This document shows positions 23,221 through 36,240 of a stretch of DNA of 64,000 nt, in pieces. The number at the start of each line of letters is the position of its first letter. Positions within the stretch are counted from its first letter, which is position 1. The stretch lies in NCBI GenBank assembly GCA_963930655.1, contig OZ005608.1:2108001-2172000 (forward strand), written 5' to 3'. A model generated the notes under the pieces. The model had not been told where the DNA came from and ran no database searches. It saw nothing but the letters and a program-made list of their open reading frames with translations. The DNA comes from Myrica gale (taxonomy: Eukaryota; Streptophyta; Magnoliopsida; Fagales; Myricaceae). The position numbers and the translations under genes are program-made.

Positions 23221-25902
23221 TATTTTAATCACATGAAAATTATATATAAAAGAAAGATGAGAAGTGATCATCTATAGTATAAAATGAGTTAACTTATAAG
23301 CAACAAATAGTTACACAATTATGGTTCTAATTTATTATAAATTTGCACAATTAACTAAAATATTTTATTTTTATATTTTCTGAATAATTCAAGATGTTAT
23401 AATTAAATACATATAAAATTTTGTTTGTAACATATTTCTTGCATATATTAAAGTTGAAAGACTCGGCTGTAGTTTATGTTCGTCCGCCCACAAATGATCA
23501 GCCAGCGCTATCACTTCCGCTGGCATATATTATTGGATATTTGTGTTTCTAGACCTGCGACTTGTCGTTTTTAATTTTTAATTTTTTTTAAATAGCCATA
23601 ATTTTCATACAAGCTTCCTATCCTATCTTGTGACGATGAATTGAGGCAGCTTGAAACGATCTCTACTAGGTGCCATTTTCTGTATGGACAGATTAGTGCT
23701 AGATAAAATAACAGAAAAAATATATATATCAGGTCGTTATCTGCGTCTTCCTGATCCACCATGAACGATCTAATTAGCAGAGAACTCACATAGGATTAGG
23801 CTCGGCAGGTAGTCTAGCAAAAATCTGTGAGATCTACGGTGTGCCCGAATTCCATCTTGTCATTCTTTTCGTTTTCGTGGATTTGACGGTGGAGGTGGGA
23901 CCAGTTGACCTCTATTAACCTTATAATAATGATTATTTTTATGATCGAGCAACATTAGAGCTTTATTAAAAAACAGTATACAACTCCTGCCAAGAGAGTG
24001 GTTGCAGCACCGCAAAGGGTATATGCGAATCTGGAAGCTTTTTGTTCGTCTTTTTTCACCCGCGACGTCGCACTCAGAACCTTGAGTTGCACTTGCATAT
24101 ATTCTTATACAAAATATATGGAGAATAATAATATTGACGGTTGACATTTCAATTTTCTGTTCACGTAAACTCATTCGCGACATTGTGAAATCCTGTGGTG
24201 AAAATAAGACGGTTGAAACCCAAATATTTGAGAGGTTTATTTAGTCTCTAATTATTTTAGTAACTTAATTATGTTTTTGTTTTTTCTTTGAGTTAATATA
24301 GTGTGGTGTTTGTATATAAAAATTGGCTAAAATTTTAATTTATAGGAATAGATGAAAAAAATAAAAAGGTTAATTACAATTTCTCTTTCAAACTACGGTA
24401 TGATTATGAAATATCTCCACAAACTTTAACTCATTGAAACTCACCCCCATAAACTATTTCTCATTACGATTTTATCTCTCAACCAAATGGAGTCATTATG
24501 TCGAACAATTTTCATCTCACATAACATACACGTGACCTTCTCTTCCTGCGAAAAGACAATTTTATATTCATTTGAGTCATCTATAGTCTTCTACAGTATT
24601 TTTCTCTTTCTAGTAATCTCTAGCCTTCTACAGTACTTTTACCTAGCAACTTTTTTGTGATCTCTTCACTAAAATTCAAATTACTAACCAGGGATAATAG
24701 TTCAATTTCATCCTACATTCACAGCCGCAACAACGATCAAACAAATGTTCTCACAAAACTAGTTAGTTTAAACCATTCCAAAATCAAATCTCCTTGTACC
24801 AATTAGGGGGTGACGGCATCGCCAAGGTGTGGCGTAGAGAGCAAAAAGGGAAAATCACGAAGCACTCCCTCGAAAAGATGCTCCTCGAAAATTGCTGAAC
24901 TAACGGGAAAGTCACGAAGTACTCCATCGTTTTTGTAAAGCTCGCGGTCCTTTGCGTTGCAGCCGCAGGGAATCTGGTGCTCTGAGATGGAGTACTCACG
25001 TGGTCCTCAACGACAAACAACGTGCGTTTTTGTAATATCGGGCCTGTGCACTGTCGTTTTGTTATTTTTAAAAGGGGTAGTATAATAATTTCAGTCTCAA
25101 CAATAGGAGGGGTAAAATTAGGAAAATAATAGTACGAGACACACACGCAGTGATTTCTGTTTAAAACGACGGAAGAGTAGACAACGGTATGCAGAATGTG
25201 AGCCAGTGGCAGTAAGAGAGTTAAATATCACAAAATCAATAATATGGAGCTTAGAGTGCGAGCCACAAGCATAATCGGGGTTGTAATTTTTCCTCTTTAT
25301 ATCTATAATAATAATAAATATTATTTTATTAAATCAAAATTTTAAAATTCCAACGCCACCTAAATCAGTGACACGTTTGGGCATATTTACCCAGATATTC
25401 GGCAGCTGTCTGTCTCTATTGTTTCTCTGGCAATCTGTCCCAACTTCACCGCCTCAACACAGGCGGTCCGGCGGATGTGTTCTCGATACTTCACATAATT
25501 AGACGGAAAATTAGAAGGCCCATAGAAGGAACGAGTATTTTTTTTCCCCTCTACAGTGAAAGTGGCATGCACGATTTTTTCTTGACGCCGTTAGCGGGTC
25601 ATCTGAGAAAGGGAAAAGATTTTTTTTTTTAAATCGCTACATTATTGAAGTGCAGTTTGTTCGTGGGCTGGGCTTAAAGGGGGGAATATTAGTTGGAACA
25701 TTGAAACATAAAAATATCTTCAGGTGATCTGGGAATGCTCAAACTTTTGGCATAAAAGTGGACTCTGGTAAAATAGCGGGATAGCTAGCTGACTGGCTCT
25801 AACGAGGGCCCTAACTCCCAAAATATGTAGGATTGTAGGCAGGCAGCAGTCACACGTAACATCTACACCCTCGAGTAACCCAAGTACCCAACCCTTTGAT
25901 TT
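23221..25902. other. Intergenic, repeat-derived, no gene recognised
   Basis: AT-rich spacer. From 24366 a stretch with ACAATTTCTCTTTCAAACTAC and ACTCACCCCCATAAACTATT resembles the start of another MULE-like element whose far end I could not fix. The 120-codon minus-strand frame at 24784-25146 has no domain and lies in this repeat-like area. Confidence 0.35.
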
Positions 25903-25919
25903 GAGAAGGTACCAGTTAG

Positions 25920-26037
25920 CCAATGAGCTATGGCTTAAATGACATTTTCTCCTTTATGGAGGGTCCTGAATTGGGGTTCAAAACCTCCCACCCCACCCCT
26001 CAGGCACAAGCCTGATTTACCTAGAAAAAAAAAAAAA
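25920..26037 (+). mobile_element. tRNA-derived SINE (short copy)
   Basis: A retroposon of about 118 bp with a polymerase III-like B box, GGTTCAAAACC, at 25975-25985 and an A-box-like start (AATGAGCTATGGCTTAAATG), ending in an A-rich tail. It is flanked by a 17-bp near-perfect target duplication: GAGAAGGTACCAGTTAG at 25903-25919 and GAGAAGGGACCAGTTAG at 26038-26054. The tail/target junction is then repeated imperfectly twice more up to about 26120. Confidence 0.75.
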
Positions 26038-26120
26038 GAGAAGGGACCAGTTAGTCTTGGAAAAAAAAAAAAGAGAAGGGACCAGTTTTTTTTTTCTTGG
26101 CAGAGAAGGGAGCAGTTAGT

Positions 26121-26799
26121 GATAGTGTTACAATGCAACTGATCTTTTTCTTTCTTTTCAGTCTTCCCATTGCACGTGTTATTTTATACTTTTTGCCTTC
26201 GCTCATGGCCCAAGCCCCACGGGTGGTCGGTACTCAGCACCAGCGTTAAACCTGGCCTCTGCGCTACACGCTAGTGTAGCTGGTGCTTTCCATGTTAGGG
26301 AGGTGGTCCTTCGCCATCAATATTTGAGATCAAATCTTAAGAGATCTTCCGTTTTTGGTATTTGTCATTTGTTTTTGTTTTTCCACCAGATAAAGCGCCT
26401 TAAAAAAAGGATAAAACTTGCCTCTACCTAAACAAGAATGCCCCCTTTAAAGCTGACCCCTAAGCGTCTTTAGTTGGGAAATACATTCTTCTTCTTTTTT
26501 GGGCAAGAGAAGGTGAAGATCTCTAAGCATTTATTTTTTTCCCCTTTAGTTAGCTTAACACAAAACTCTTTTTTTATGGCTGAAGATAAGGGATCTGGGA
26601 TTGAACCTAGATTTTAGATTTTTATACAGTAGGCCAAACGATTGTAAAGGAAGGAAGACAGTTGCATAACCTTGCGTGCAAACCACACTCCTTTTTTACT
26701 TCAAGTGCACGACAGAAATAGTCTCAACGTGTTGGTTTTGAACATATAATCCAAATATTTTTTGAAAAGATGTTTTGTAATGATTAAATTTTTTTCTTG

Positions 26800-26838
<39 letters not shown>

Positions 26839-28267
26839 TTTCTTTGAGAATGGTGGGGTCTATAAAAGATGTTTGGAAGGAACAAGTTTTTAAAAATCAA
26901 TTCTCTTAGATTCAGGTTGTTTGTTTGTCCAAAATTTCCAACAAAAAAATACACTTTAAAATTTTTAATTTTTACACATACACTTCAAATTTTTCACAAA
27001 CTTCAATAAACTTAAACATTCAAAAGATTCTCAAAATTTTGAGAATATTTTTCAAAATTTCTGTAAACAAACGCCACCTCACATAAATTGAAGTCAATGA
27101 TTAAATAAAAAATTTATTTTAAGATTGATTTTTTTTTGTGTGAAAAAATCATGTTTAGATTAAAAAAAGTTTTTAAAATAAAAAAATGTTTTCAAGACCA
27201 CTAAACAATCTTTTTGGCAAATGTAAATTAAAGTCTGAAATACTAATATTGTCACATTTTAGTTTCTAAACCATCAAAATGCTTCAATCTACTTTTCTAG
27301 TAAGAATCTACTATTCGAATATTCAGAAAATAAATTAAATATGACGATATTTGTAGTTTAGATATAATTGAGTTATGGAACTGCAAGCGAAGATCCCCTC
27401 TGTAGGCAATAAAGAAATACTGAGGATAAAATAAGTTATTATTACACAGTTGTGACCGTGCATACAGAGGACTACAGAGCTGACTCCATTAGCAAAAGTA
27501 GATCTGAAAGCTGCAATAGGTTCAGATGCACCCTCTTCAAGAGAGTGGCAATTTCGCTATTTAATATCGTATGTCCATGATTTTACTGGATTTAATAAAT
27601 AGTACCCCCAATAAAATTAGGCTGTACAAAGCTCTTTTTCACATTGATTTTGAATTTATTTATTTTTCAACAGTCGACTTGATGAATAACAGTTAGAATT
27701 TGGGCTTTTTAGCCCAAAACAATATGGAGGCCATTTATCAGAGTGGGTGGGGATAGATTAGGGGAGGATTCCCTTTGAAAATAGTGTTAATGGAGGGAGG
27801 CAAAGCAACAAATTGGTATTATTTAAAACTTTCTTTTAGGTTTTCTATGCAATTTATTCATTTTTGCACCGTCAAACACATACATTTATGCAATTGGGCC
27901 TGCAATAACTTATTTCGAGCTTCTCCTTAGTCCCTGCCTATAATTATGTGTGTGAATCCTTATTTGTAATTGGAGAAGATATTAAAAATTAGTCTAATTT
28001 CTACGGTTCTACACTTCTACCCATGCAGTTTAGCTCACATAGGGAAAAAAAAATCTTCAGGATTTTTTAAATTCTCACAATATAAAAATTCTACAACCAA
28101 ACATTATTTTTAACCTCACATAAAAATAGCTACTACACGCATACTAATAAAATTAACATCACCTAAAAATTTTTAAAATAAAAATAAAAATCTTCCAATA
28201 CTACTGACCGACTATAATTTCAATGTAACCTAGAATTTTTTCGGTACGACAAATAAGTAGTACCAAC
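26121..28267. other. Intergenic with AT microsatellite and MITE remnants
   Basis: Contains a perfect (TA)n microsatellite at about 26803-26836. A TTTGTTTG...AAACAAACGCC bounded AT-rich element lies at about 26914-27078, similar in style to the repeats at 42227-42430, 47849-48007 and 60555-60737. No gene seen. Confidence 0.4.
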
Positions 28268-28349
28268 CACGTGGCGCGGCAATCAATAGTACCCCTAGAA
28301 AAAGAGGAAAGAAAAAGCCCCCAACCACCACTCAAATTGTGGCCACGTG
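28268..28349. promoter_or_regulatory. Two G-boxes upstream of the MADS-box gene
   Basis: CACGTG occurs at 28268-28273 (CCACGTGGC) and 28344-28349 (GCCACGTGAC), 76 bp apart and about 0.85-0.92 kb upstream of the MADS start codon. The flanks fit bHLH/bZIP G-boxes. Function is inferred only. Confidence 0.4.
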
Positions 28350-29191
28350 ACGGTGTCTGATATCATCACACACCACCGATGAGTTGGCAATTTATTGTTG
28401 GTCCAGCTCTTACTTGACTGTACGGATGGACTTGACACACCCGTACGGACAAACCATTATTTATTCCCAGGCGAGCACTTACGATCCCCCCAAATTTACC
28501 TGCAACTTTTGGGTTCCAACTTGTCCGGGTTTAACTGGCAACCGACAGGAATGTTCGCTGTTTTTCTCTTCTCGCCCCCTGCTGCCTCTGGAACGGTCAC
28601 CGGAAGAAGAAGTTCTCGTTCTCTTTGACAACGTTGTGTCAAACGACGCAGTGGCACCGGGTTTATATGCCTCCAAAAGAAGCTCATTGATTGGATAACG
28701 GGTTCACTCACAATCACATGTTTTGGCATATATTCCTGTTTTTCTTTTTTAGGGAGGTATCTATTTTTGCTCTTGTGTTTACCCAAAAAAGAAAGAGATT
28801 AGGTTCTATCACTTACTGGTCTTTCTTTATTTATATTCTAGGGTTGTAGCAGGCTTCAGGTCCTGAATGAAAGCTAAGTTTGGTGATCAGATCATCAATC
28901 ATTCAGTCTTCTTGCTAACTTTTCTCCTCAAATTTTCCTAGGGCTCCTCAGATTTCTCCCTCTCTTTCTTGGCCCCCTGAGATCTTTCACCGATTTATCT
29001 TTCTTTCTGTTATTTTTGCCTAGATTGCCTTGACCCCCTTCTATTTTTGGAAGCCGTATCAGGATCTTGTGTCCACTGTCTATACGGTTCCAGTTCCGTT
29101 TTCTATAGAATCTACCACTTTTTTCTTCTTCTTCTTCTGGGTCTTTCGTGGGATTGGCTCTTGTTTCCTTTTTTGTTTGGAGGTGCAGGAA

Positions 29192-32100
29192 ATGGTGAGG
29201 GGGAAAACTCAGATGAAGCGCATAGAGAATGCAGCAAGCAGGCAAGTAACCTTTTCAAAGCGAAGAAACGGGCTGCTTAAGAAGGCCTTTGAGCTATCCG
29301 TTCTATGTGATGCCGAAGTTGCACTGATCGTTTTCTCTCCTAGAGGAAAGCTCTATGAGTTTTCGAGCTCTAGGTATGTTTTAGATTGATAAATCCATGG
29401 ATCTGGAAACTCATCTGCACCGACGAAATTTTTAAACTGTTTCATTTTGAAAAATATGAAGATTTCTGCCAAAATAACAGATGAGGAGGCACGTACAAAA
29501 CGCAGCTGTTTCAAAATTCTGGCATTTTTATATTTAATTTCAGCTCTAGTCAGGAATAGAAAGAAAAAATTCCTGCAGTAGACGCAGATAATAGTGTAGT
29601 ACTTTTCTCCCGGGGCTATTACCCAGTAAAAGGAACCTACTGGGGCTATTAGTACCACACCCTTACGGCTATACAGTAAGCCCGAGTACTTGAATCACAG
29701 GCTGATCTACAGCCTAGAAAAAAATAAAAAGAATCACAGGCTCTACTGATCTCTATGTATCCTCACCCCGCTCTCTTCTTCCAGGAATCAAATATTGGCG
29801 ACTTGGTTTTACTCTTTGCGATCTTCCAAAGGATCTGGGAGATTTTCGTTTTGGTTCTATTACTTCATCTTCTTCACTGCTTATTCCAGGGTCTTGAGAG
29901 CAGTTCATCTCTTAAGTAAAGAAAGAAATTTTCCACAGATCTTCATTTCTTGTCGCCTGAAAAAGAGCGTACTTGTGTTGTTTGTTTATGAGAGAGTATG
30001 TACCAATCACCTCGTTTTTATAAACACAATTAAAATAGAACATAGAATCAGCTACATTTTACAATTTGGGTGATCTTCAAGCCTTACATCTGGCACCGGG
30101 AGAATCATATAAAATCTTCCGGTGTGTGAACTTAGATACTTCCGCGTTAGGAACCGTGTTTTCTTCTAGCTATCACCAAACTGTGTTGATGTCAGTAACC
30201 ATTGTGCAGTACGTACAGTTTCATATTCTCTTTGAGTTACTAACTGGTTCTGTCAATTATGTTGATGATCTGTTTTGTCTATTTATGCACATAGTCAAGT
30301 CTGGCATGCAGTAAAATTTAGGAATCTTATTGATTTTCTAAGTGGGACTTTTGACTTGTGAAAATGATGTCCTACAGCAGGTTCTCACAATATGTTCATG
30401 TTCTACTAATTAACTCTTGAAAAGTGTGGACCGCTTGCTCCCTTATACGTTGCAGATTACGATATGTTGATGTTGAAGTTACTCGTTTAATATTTAGGCT
30501 ACCTAATTTACCTGTAGTAAACAAAAATTTTTACTTAAGAGTCCACTGTAGGTACACAAATTTCCCCTCTCTAAAACTTGTCCAGGGGCATAGGTGTCAA
30601 TGCGTTGGATCATGATGGATGTAGTACATTACCCAAACCCACGAACAATAAAATTATAAAAGCTTGTATGCCATCTATGAGAACAACGTACGATCCCTCT
30701 CTTTTCTTTCTGGCACTACGACATGACAGTACTTCAATTGACATGAGATAAATTTTGTGAGTCATCTTTCATCAAATTGCGTTTAATTATGGTCTTCCCG
30801 AGGATTTATATGTAGCTAAAAGTGTGCAAAACTCCTGTCCGTCTATGGTGTCCTCTTTCAATGTGATTTTAGGCACTTCATGCATCTGGTTGTGGGTAAA
30901 GTGTTATATATGCACATTCATTCTTGTTCAAGACTGTGACTGAAGTGCTGATTATAAAGATGTCACTTCTTGCTGGAAAGTTATTCTGGTTTTACGTTTT
31001 GATTTTTTCTCGTTATAATTTTCTTTCCTTCTGTTTCATCATGTTGTCGTCGCAAGCTAAGAAGAGAAAAAAACTGGAAAACTCGCCGAAGCTGTAGGAT
31101 GTAAACAATGCATCCTTCTTCATGCAAGGCTGGTTTTTAGTAGTTTCGAGCGTACATCAGAAAAAAGATTTGTGACATCAATGCATCCTTCTTCATGCAA
31201 GGCTGGTTTTTAGTAGTTTCGATCATACATCAGCAAAAGACTGGTGACTAGAATATGCATGAAATTTGGCTCAAATGTCAAAATGCATTTTGAGCACTTT
31301 ACATGTCCTTTCCTTCTAATCCCCACTTTGAAGCTCTATTATCAAGATATCAATGAATATAAAGCCCCTCTTTACAAGAAAAACCCCTACAGAGAAACAA
31401 CCTCGAAATATCCATTGGAGGATTCTGTCACGATTTGCTTCAGAGTAGAAAGAATGAAGAAAGTGAAAACGTTACCCATGTTATAATCTCTCCATCATCA
31501 CTAATTTTAGTGTTGCTCTTTTTTTCATTGTTGTAATCATGGAACACAACACTTTCTCTATGGTCATATTCGTTGTCAGTCAGTTAATTATGACATTGCA
31601 TTGTTTAAAAGTTCTCTTATTGTTGAGGTAATTAGTAGTTTTCATCCGATATAGTTGGCACCTTAAGACCACCCCCAATGGCCTTTGTTGATCTTGCATG
31701 CCTCCAATAGTAATTTCTGTGGTTGCGGCTACTCCAGCTGTTTTTATTCTTGTTTGGACATACTATAACAGCATCATTGACTTATCCTCATTTAGCAAGG
31801 AATCTAGACTAGGTCCACTTGCAAGAAAATAAAGCACAAGTTGCCTTTGTTTTTAATCAAGTAGATATCTAGTGCAGAAAGAGTTTGGCTTGGCACTAGC
31901 CACTAGGTTCTCCCACTATAAATGTTTGTGTATAAGTAAGCACTCTAGTTGGCAGAATCATTCTAAATGCTTGAGCAGTGTGTTTTGGAGATCTTCAAAT
32001 TTGGATCTCTACTCCTAAAGCATTAGAAATAAGGGAGGCTTCTAATGATCTTGTGCGCTTTTATTATTGGGGAATACCTGATAAGAGTATTTGACATTTC

Positions 32101-34683
32101 ACTTGAGGTTATATGTTTGATGTTCCTTCTTTATATATGCAACTTCATTTATTCTCCCAATTCATTGCTATGTCAATGTCAAAACAAAAAAAGATCATAT
32201 AATTTTCACGCACCTCAAACTTTGGGATGCTTCTTTCTCATGAACATTCGGTTTTATCCTTACACATTGTTATTGTTTGATGTTAACCTCCTATTAGCTT
32301 CTCTTGTCTTTATGACAATTATACTTTGCATTATAAAACTACTACACTATTTCTAATGTGCATCCCAAACCACTAATAGGTTTTAATGATTAGATCTCAA
32401 AATAGTTATCACATTGAACACCTATATTAGTTTGGGAATGCAATATACCACAAATCGTAGTTTGGGCTACAAATTGCAAATGTTTTGGTATGACCATAAC
32501 TTGTCGTGTGGGTAATTTCAAGTAGTAGAAAAATATTTTTTGTTGACTGATAAAAGGTTTACATAGAAATAAATTTTAAATTTAGAGTTAATTTATCAAA
32601 ACCATAAGCTTAAGAAAGAAATGGAAACTGCCGTCCCCACAGGTCAAGGCAACAAACAAAAAAAGCACCTCTTAATTAGTATCATGACCTTTTCAAACAA
32701 TGAAGTTGATGATAGTGGGTTTTCTGACATGCTCATATATCAATGGATAGCATGCATATTCATAGCCACAAGTATATATCATGGTTTACAGTTTGCCAAC
32801 TTGGCATGTATATACAAGTGAGATGTGGTCAAATACTGTTTTCATGTAGTCTTATCGTGCTGTTTACTGATGCTTCAGTGTAAGCAAGACTATAGAGCGG
32901 TATCAGAAGAGAGCCAAGGACCTAGGAACCAAGGGGAAAGCTCAAGACGATGAGCAGGTTTGTTCGTTTGGTAAACCGGGACGACTAGGACATCTAAATC
33001 TTTTATGAATGACAATCTTCATTTATCATGAGGGAGAAAAATCGTCTTTTTACCTTCTAGATGGAAGTACTATTAGAAGGAGTTTCTAACCTTCATCATC
33101 ATACGACTTCGTTTTTATTTTTTTGTGCTTCTTTTTTTCTTCTGCTTCATCATACGCATTCTTTAGTAGTTAATGTAGTGTATATAATTGAGGTTGCATC
33201 CATCCTGATACAATATTTTTTTCTTTAATTTCATTATCCCCTCATAGTGCCAGTTATTTCCATGTAAAGAAAATTGAGGTAGGATGAAAGGTAAATCATT
33301 GTAATTCATTTTGGTATCATTCCCATGTTATAATATATTTAGTTGTTTGCAAAGTATGCCATAATAACCAATCTGTTTATAATAGTGTACGGATTTGGCC
33401 CTTTGATCCCTTCCAGAAAACAAATGTTGCCCGAGTTCTTTCCCCAGAACTTGAGGGCACAGTAACGGTATTAAATGTCAATGATGACATCCGCAAAGCT
33501 GGTAACACCATTCCTTAATGGAAACTTGACAGATGCAACAATCTCTTTATTTCTTTGATTTCTGTACTCTTCTTAGTGGATGACGTAAAGGTGGCATGCT
33601 GCCTCCCGAATTGAAACCATATATATAAAGGGGCAGTCACTTTTTTATAATAGAAAACCCCTATAGATTCTGATGGCTCTGAAAGAAGTATGTATCATCT
33701 TTTGACATATATATCAGACAGCATGATATCACCATATTGGGAAAATATTGTTCAGCTTTTGTTTTGGTTTTTGCATGCAGCATTTGAAGGAAGACAGTTC
33801 TAGCTTGGCTAAGAAAATCGAGCTTCTTGAAGTATCTAAGCGGTTTGAAAATCAGCACTAAAGTCCTTTATAGTTTCTTTTGTTAATCACAAATATTACA
33901 GTCTTCTCTTACGATCTGAAATTTGAATATTGTCAGAAAACTCTTGGGAGATGGTTTGGAATTATGTTCTAATATTGATGAGCTACAACAGGTAGAAAAC
34001 CAGTTGGAGAGAAGCCTAACTAAAATTAGGGCCAGAAAGGTAAACCTCGAATTATTACTGCTTTGGTCAACAACTTTTGGTCGCCACACTCTTCTCTATC
34101 TTTCTTTTTCTTTCCCTTACCTTTTCTTCTTTACTTTTTTTGGCTGGTTGCCTATGCTCAGGATCAGCTTTTGATAATATTTTTCTTGAATACCGTTCAA
34201 GCTTACTTTGCTGCATATAGCTGAGTAAAATTACTGATACTGACACACTTGGTATTGCATATATGCATCTCTACTAGAATCAATTGTTCAGGGAGCAGAT
34301 TGAGAAGCTAAGGGAAGAGGTACAAGTATGATGAAACTGCAGTAATCTGTGAGTGGTATCTCCATGTATTACTGATCGTGTTTGACATTTTCTTTTGGCT
34401 TTATTGATCAGGAGAGATACCAACTGGAGGAGAACGCAAAGTTACGCAAGAAGGTAATACATCCGTTCCTCCTAATTCCTCTTGAACTTCAAAGTTATTG
34501 GCATCTAATCTATATCTAGCAGTTCCTGCACGAAAATTCCGAGAGCAGTAATAAATGCAACCTTGATATGTGCAGTGTGGCTTGCCTCCATCAAACCCAT
34601 CGAGCAAACAGAGAGAAGTTGTCCCCAGACAGAGTGTGGAAGTGGAAACAGAATTGTTCATAGGACCACCTAGAAGATCATGA
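29192..34683 (+). CDS. MIKC-type MADS-box protein, SOC1/AGL42 (TM3) clade
   Basis: Seven exons: 29192-29373, 32879-32957, 33781-33842, 33937-34039, 34278-34319, 34412-34453, 34576-34683, giving 205 residues with consistent phases. Residues 1-60 are a complete MADS DNA-binding domain ([41 protein letters not shown]). An intervening region and K domain (about 88-170) follow, with [20 protein letters not shown] and [20 protein letters not shown]. The C-terminal [11 protein letters not shown] (residues 192-202) is the SOC1 motif of the TM3 clade. Members integrate flowering signals (SOC1) or delay flower senescence (AGL42/FYF); I cannot choose between them by eye. The two 42-bp exons and the very large first intron (3.5 kb) are normal for the clade. 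An AG at 29187-29188 just before the ATG suggests a 5' UTR intron, also usual. Confidence 0.93.
29374..32878 (+). other. Large first intron of the MADS gene
   Basis: 3505 bp from a GTATGT donor to a TTCAG acceptor. Large first introns of SOC1 relatives often carry regulatory sites. Here I see no nested gene, only a 73-bp tandem duplication (31106-31250). Confidence 0.7.
31106..31250. repeat. 73-bp tandem duplication in MADS intron 1
   Basis: Two imperfect copies starting CAATGCATCCTTCTTCATGC at 31106 and 31179. Differences are concentrated in the second half. Confidence 0.85.
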
Positions 34684-36054
34684 AGCGGGCACTGCCCATG
34701 TACACTGAATCAGAATGGACTATTAAGTATAGCTAATTTAAAACCTACAGCAACTAAAAAGGCTTTGATGGTCGTGTTACTTGTGATGACAACTCTATAG
34801 TATATACTATATAGCATGAAGCCAAGTGAATTGTGTGAATATTAAGTGCTTTGACAGAAGGAATTGGACCATATAAGTGTTGCTTGTTTGACTAAACTAC
34901 TAGTGCAGAGAATTGTGTAGAACAGCCAAAAACTCTTGAATATATATCTCTTTTGGTCCCCCACAAGAAACCAGGTATTTGTATGTAAATTCTGGTTAAG
35001 CATATGAATCTATGTAGTAAATTTTATTCTTAAAGCGTTTCTGTAATCAACTACGGTCTAGAATCACAATTCAACCGGACTCTTAGAATTTTTCTTTTCA
35101 CGGCTGAGGCTAATCAAGATAAAAGCTAGCTGGAATGCTTGATAATATTTTCTGAGAAAGTAAGTGATGAGATGACCTCAAATTACCTGAATTAAGGCGC
35201 ATATTTGGGAGGATTTTTTTTGTTCTTTTTCCTTTTCAAAGACCTAGATAAAAATAAACTCCAATTTTCTCGGAAGGAGAAAGGATCGGGGACTTTTTTA
35301 AGAAAACTCCAAATACGTATCTATGGAATCGTAGCAGTTGGAAGCAAGAAAAGAAAATATTTTTCTCTTGAGACAAGAAAAACAAGTAATTATACTCTTT
35401 TTCTTTGCTTCTGTCCGGGTCACAAGGGGATATTTAATGAGACCTTTCCTATTAAGCAAGATTTTTGGACTCCTCTCTTTTAGATGTTCTTTTGGCCAAC
35501 TGTCTATCCTAATACTATGCCCTATGTAACTCTTCTATGGAATCTCCCACAATTGTTCCAGAGCAAGGTCACATATTTTTTCTCCTGTTTAAATTGATTA
35601 ATTTCATTTTAAGTTTCATAAATATTTGAGAAAAATATACTTTTCACCCTAAGTTATATATTAAAATTTTGACATTTTGCACTTTGTATTATCAATTTTA
35701 TTATATTTTTCCGTTCAACTACCAACCATTTACACTTTACCTCATACTTTACTGAATTTAAATAACAATTTTTGTCCAAATTAACGGTGATAATTGAGAG
35801 ACAAAATGTAAAGAAATATTAGTAGTCTGATACAAAAAGTCAGAATCATAATATTTGGAAGGCAAAAATGTATTTTATCCATATTTTTAATTACAAAGAA
35901 TTAAAAAAAAACAAAGAATTGAGAAAAGAAGATCCACCTTCCATCCCTCTCGTCCCAGTTAAGAAGAGATGGTGGGAGACCGCAGACCACCCATACTCGT
36001 GGGCGGGTCAGGCGGATTCTACTATAAATAAATAGGGGACCACATGGTTACCAT
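34684..36054. other. MADS 3' UTR and spacer
   Basis: No gene. At about 35630-35885 lies a decayed element with TIR-like ends (AAAAATATACTTTTCACCC and AAAATGTATTTTATCC), related in style to the MULE-like MITE at 22678. Confidence 0.4.
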
Positions 36055-36240
36055 ACTGCGTTTGCGTCCTAAAATTTTACACACTCTAAAATTTTAACAT
36101 AATAAAAAATTACAATATAATCTCTCTCCCTCATCAAATCACTACTATTCACTACAAAAAATATAAAAAATTATCTCTCTTCACTTTTTCACTAAACCCA
36201 ATACCTAAAATTTTAACAACACTAAAATTTTACAACACTA
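36055..36240 (+). mobile_element. Small MITE, family A, copy 4
   Basis: Starts CTGCGTTTGCGTCC and shares the family interior almost base for base with the 22329 copy; its right end stops at ACAACACTA without the CACACCC terminus. Confidence 0.65.

Noticed and set aside
24784-25146. 120-codon minus-strand frame
   Set aside because: No recognisable domain or splice partner; surrounding sequence is repeat-like and AT-rich.
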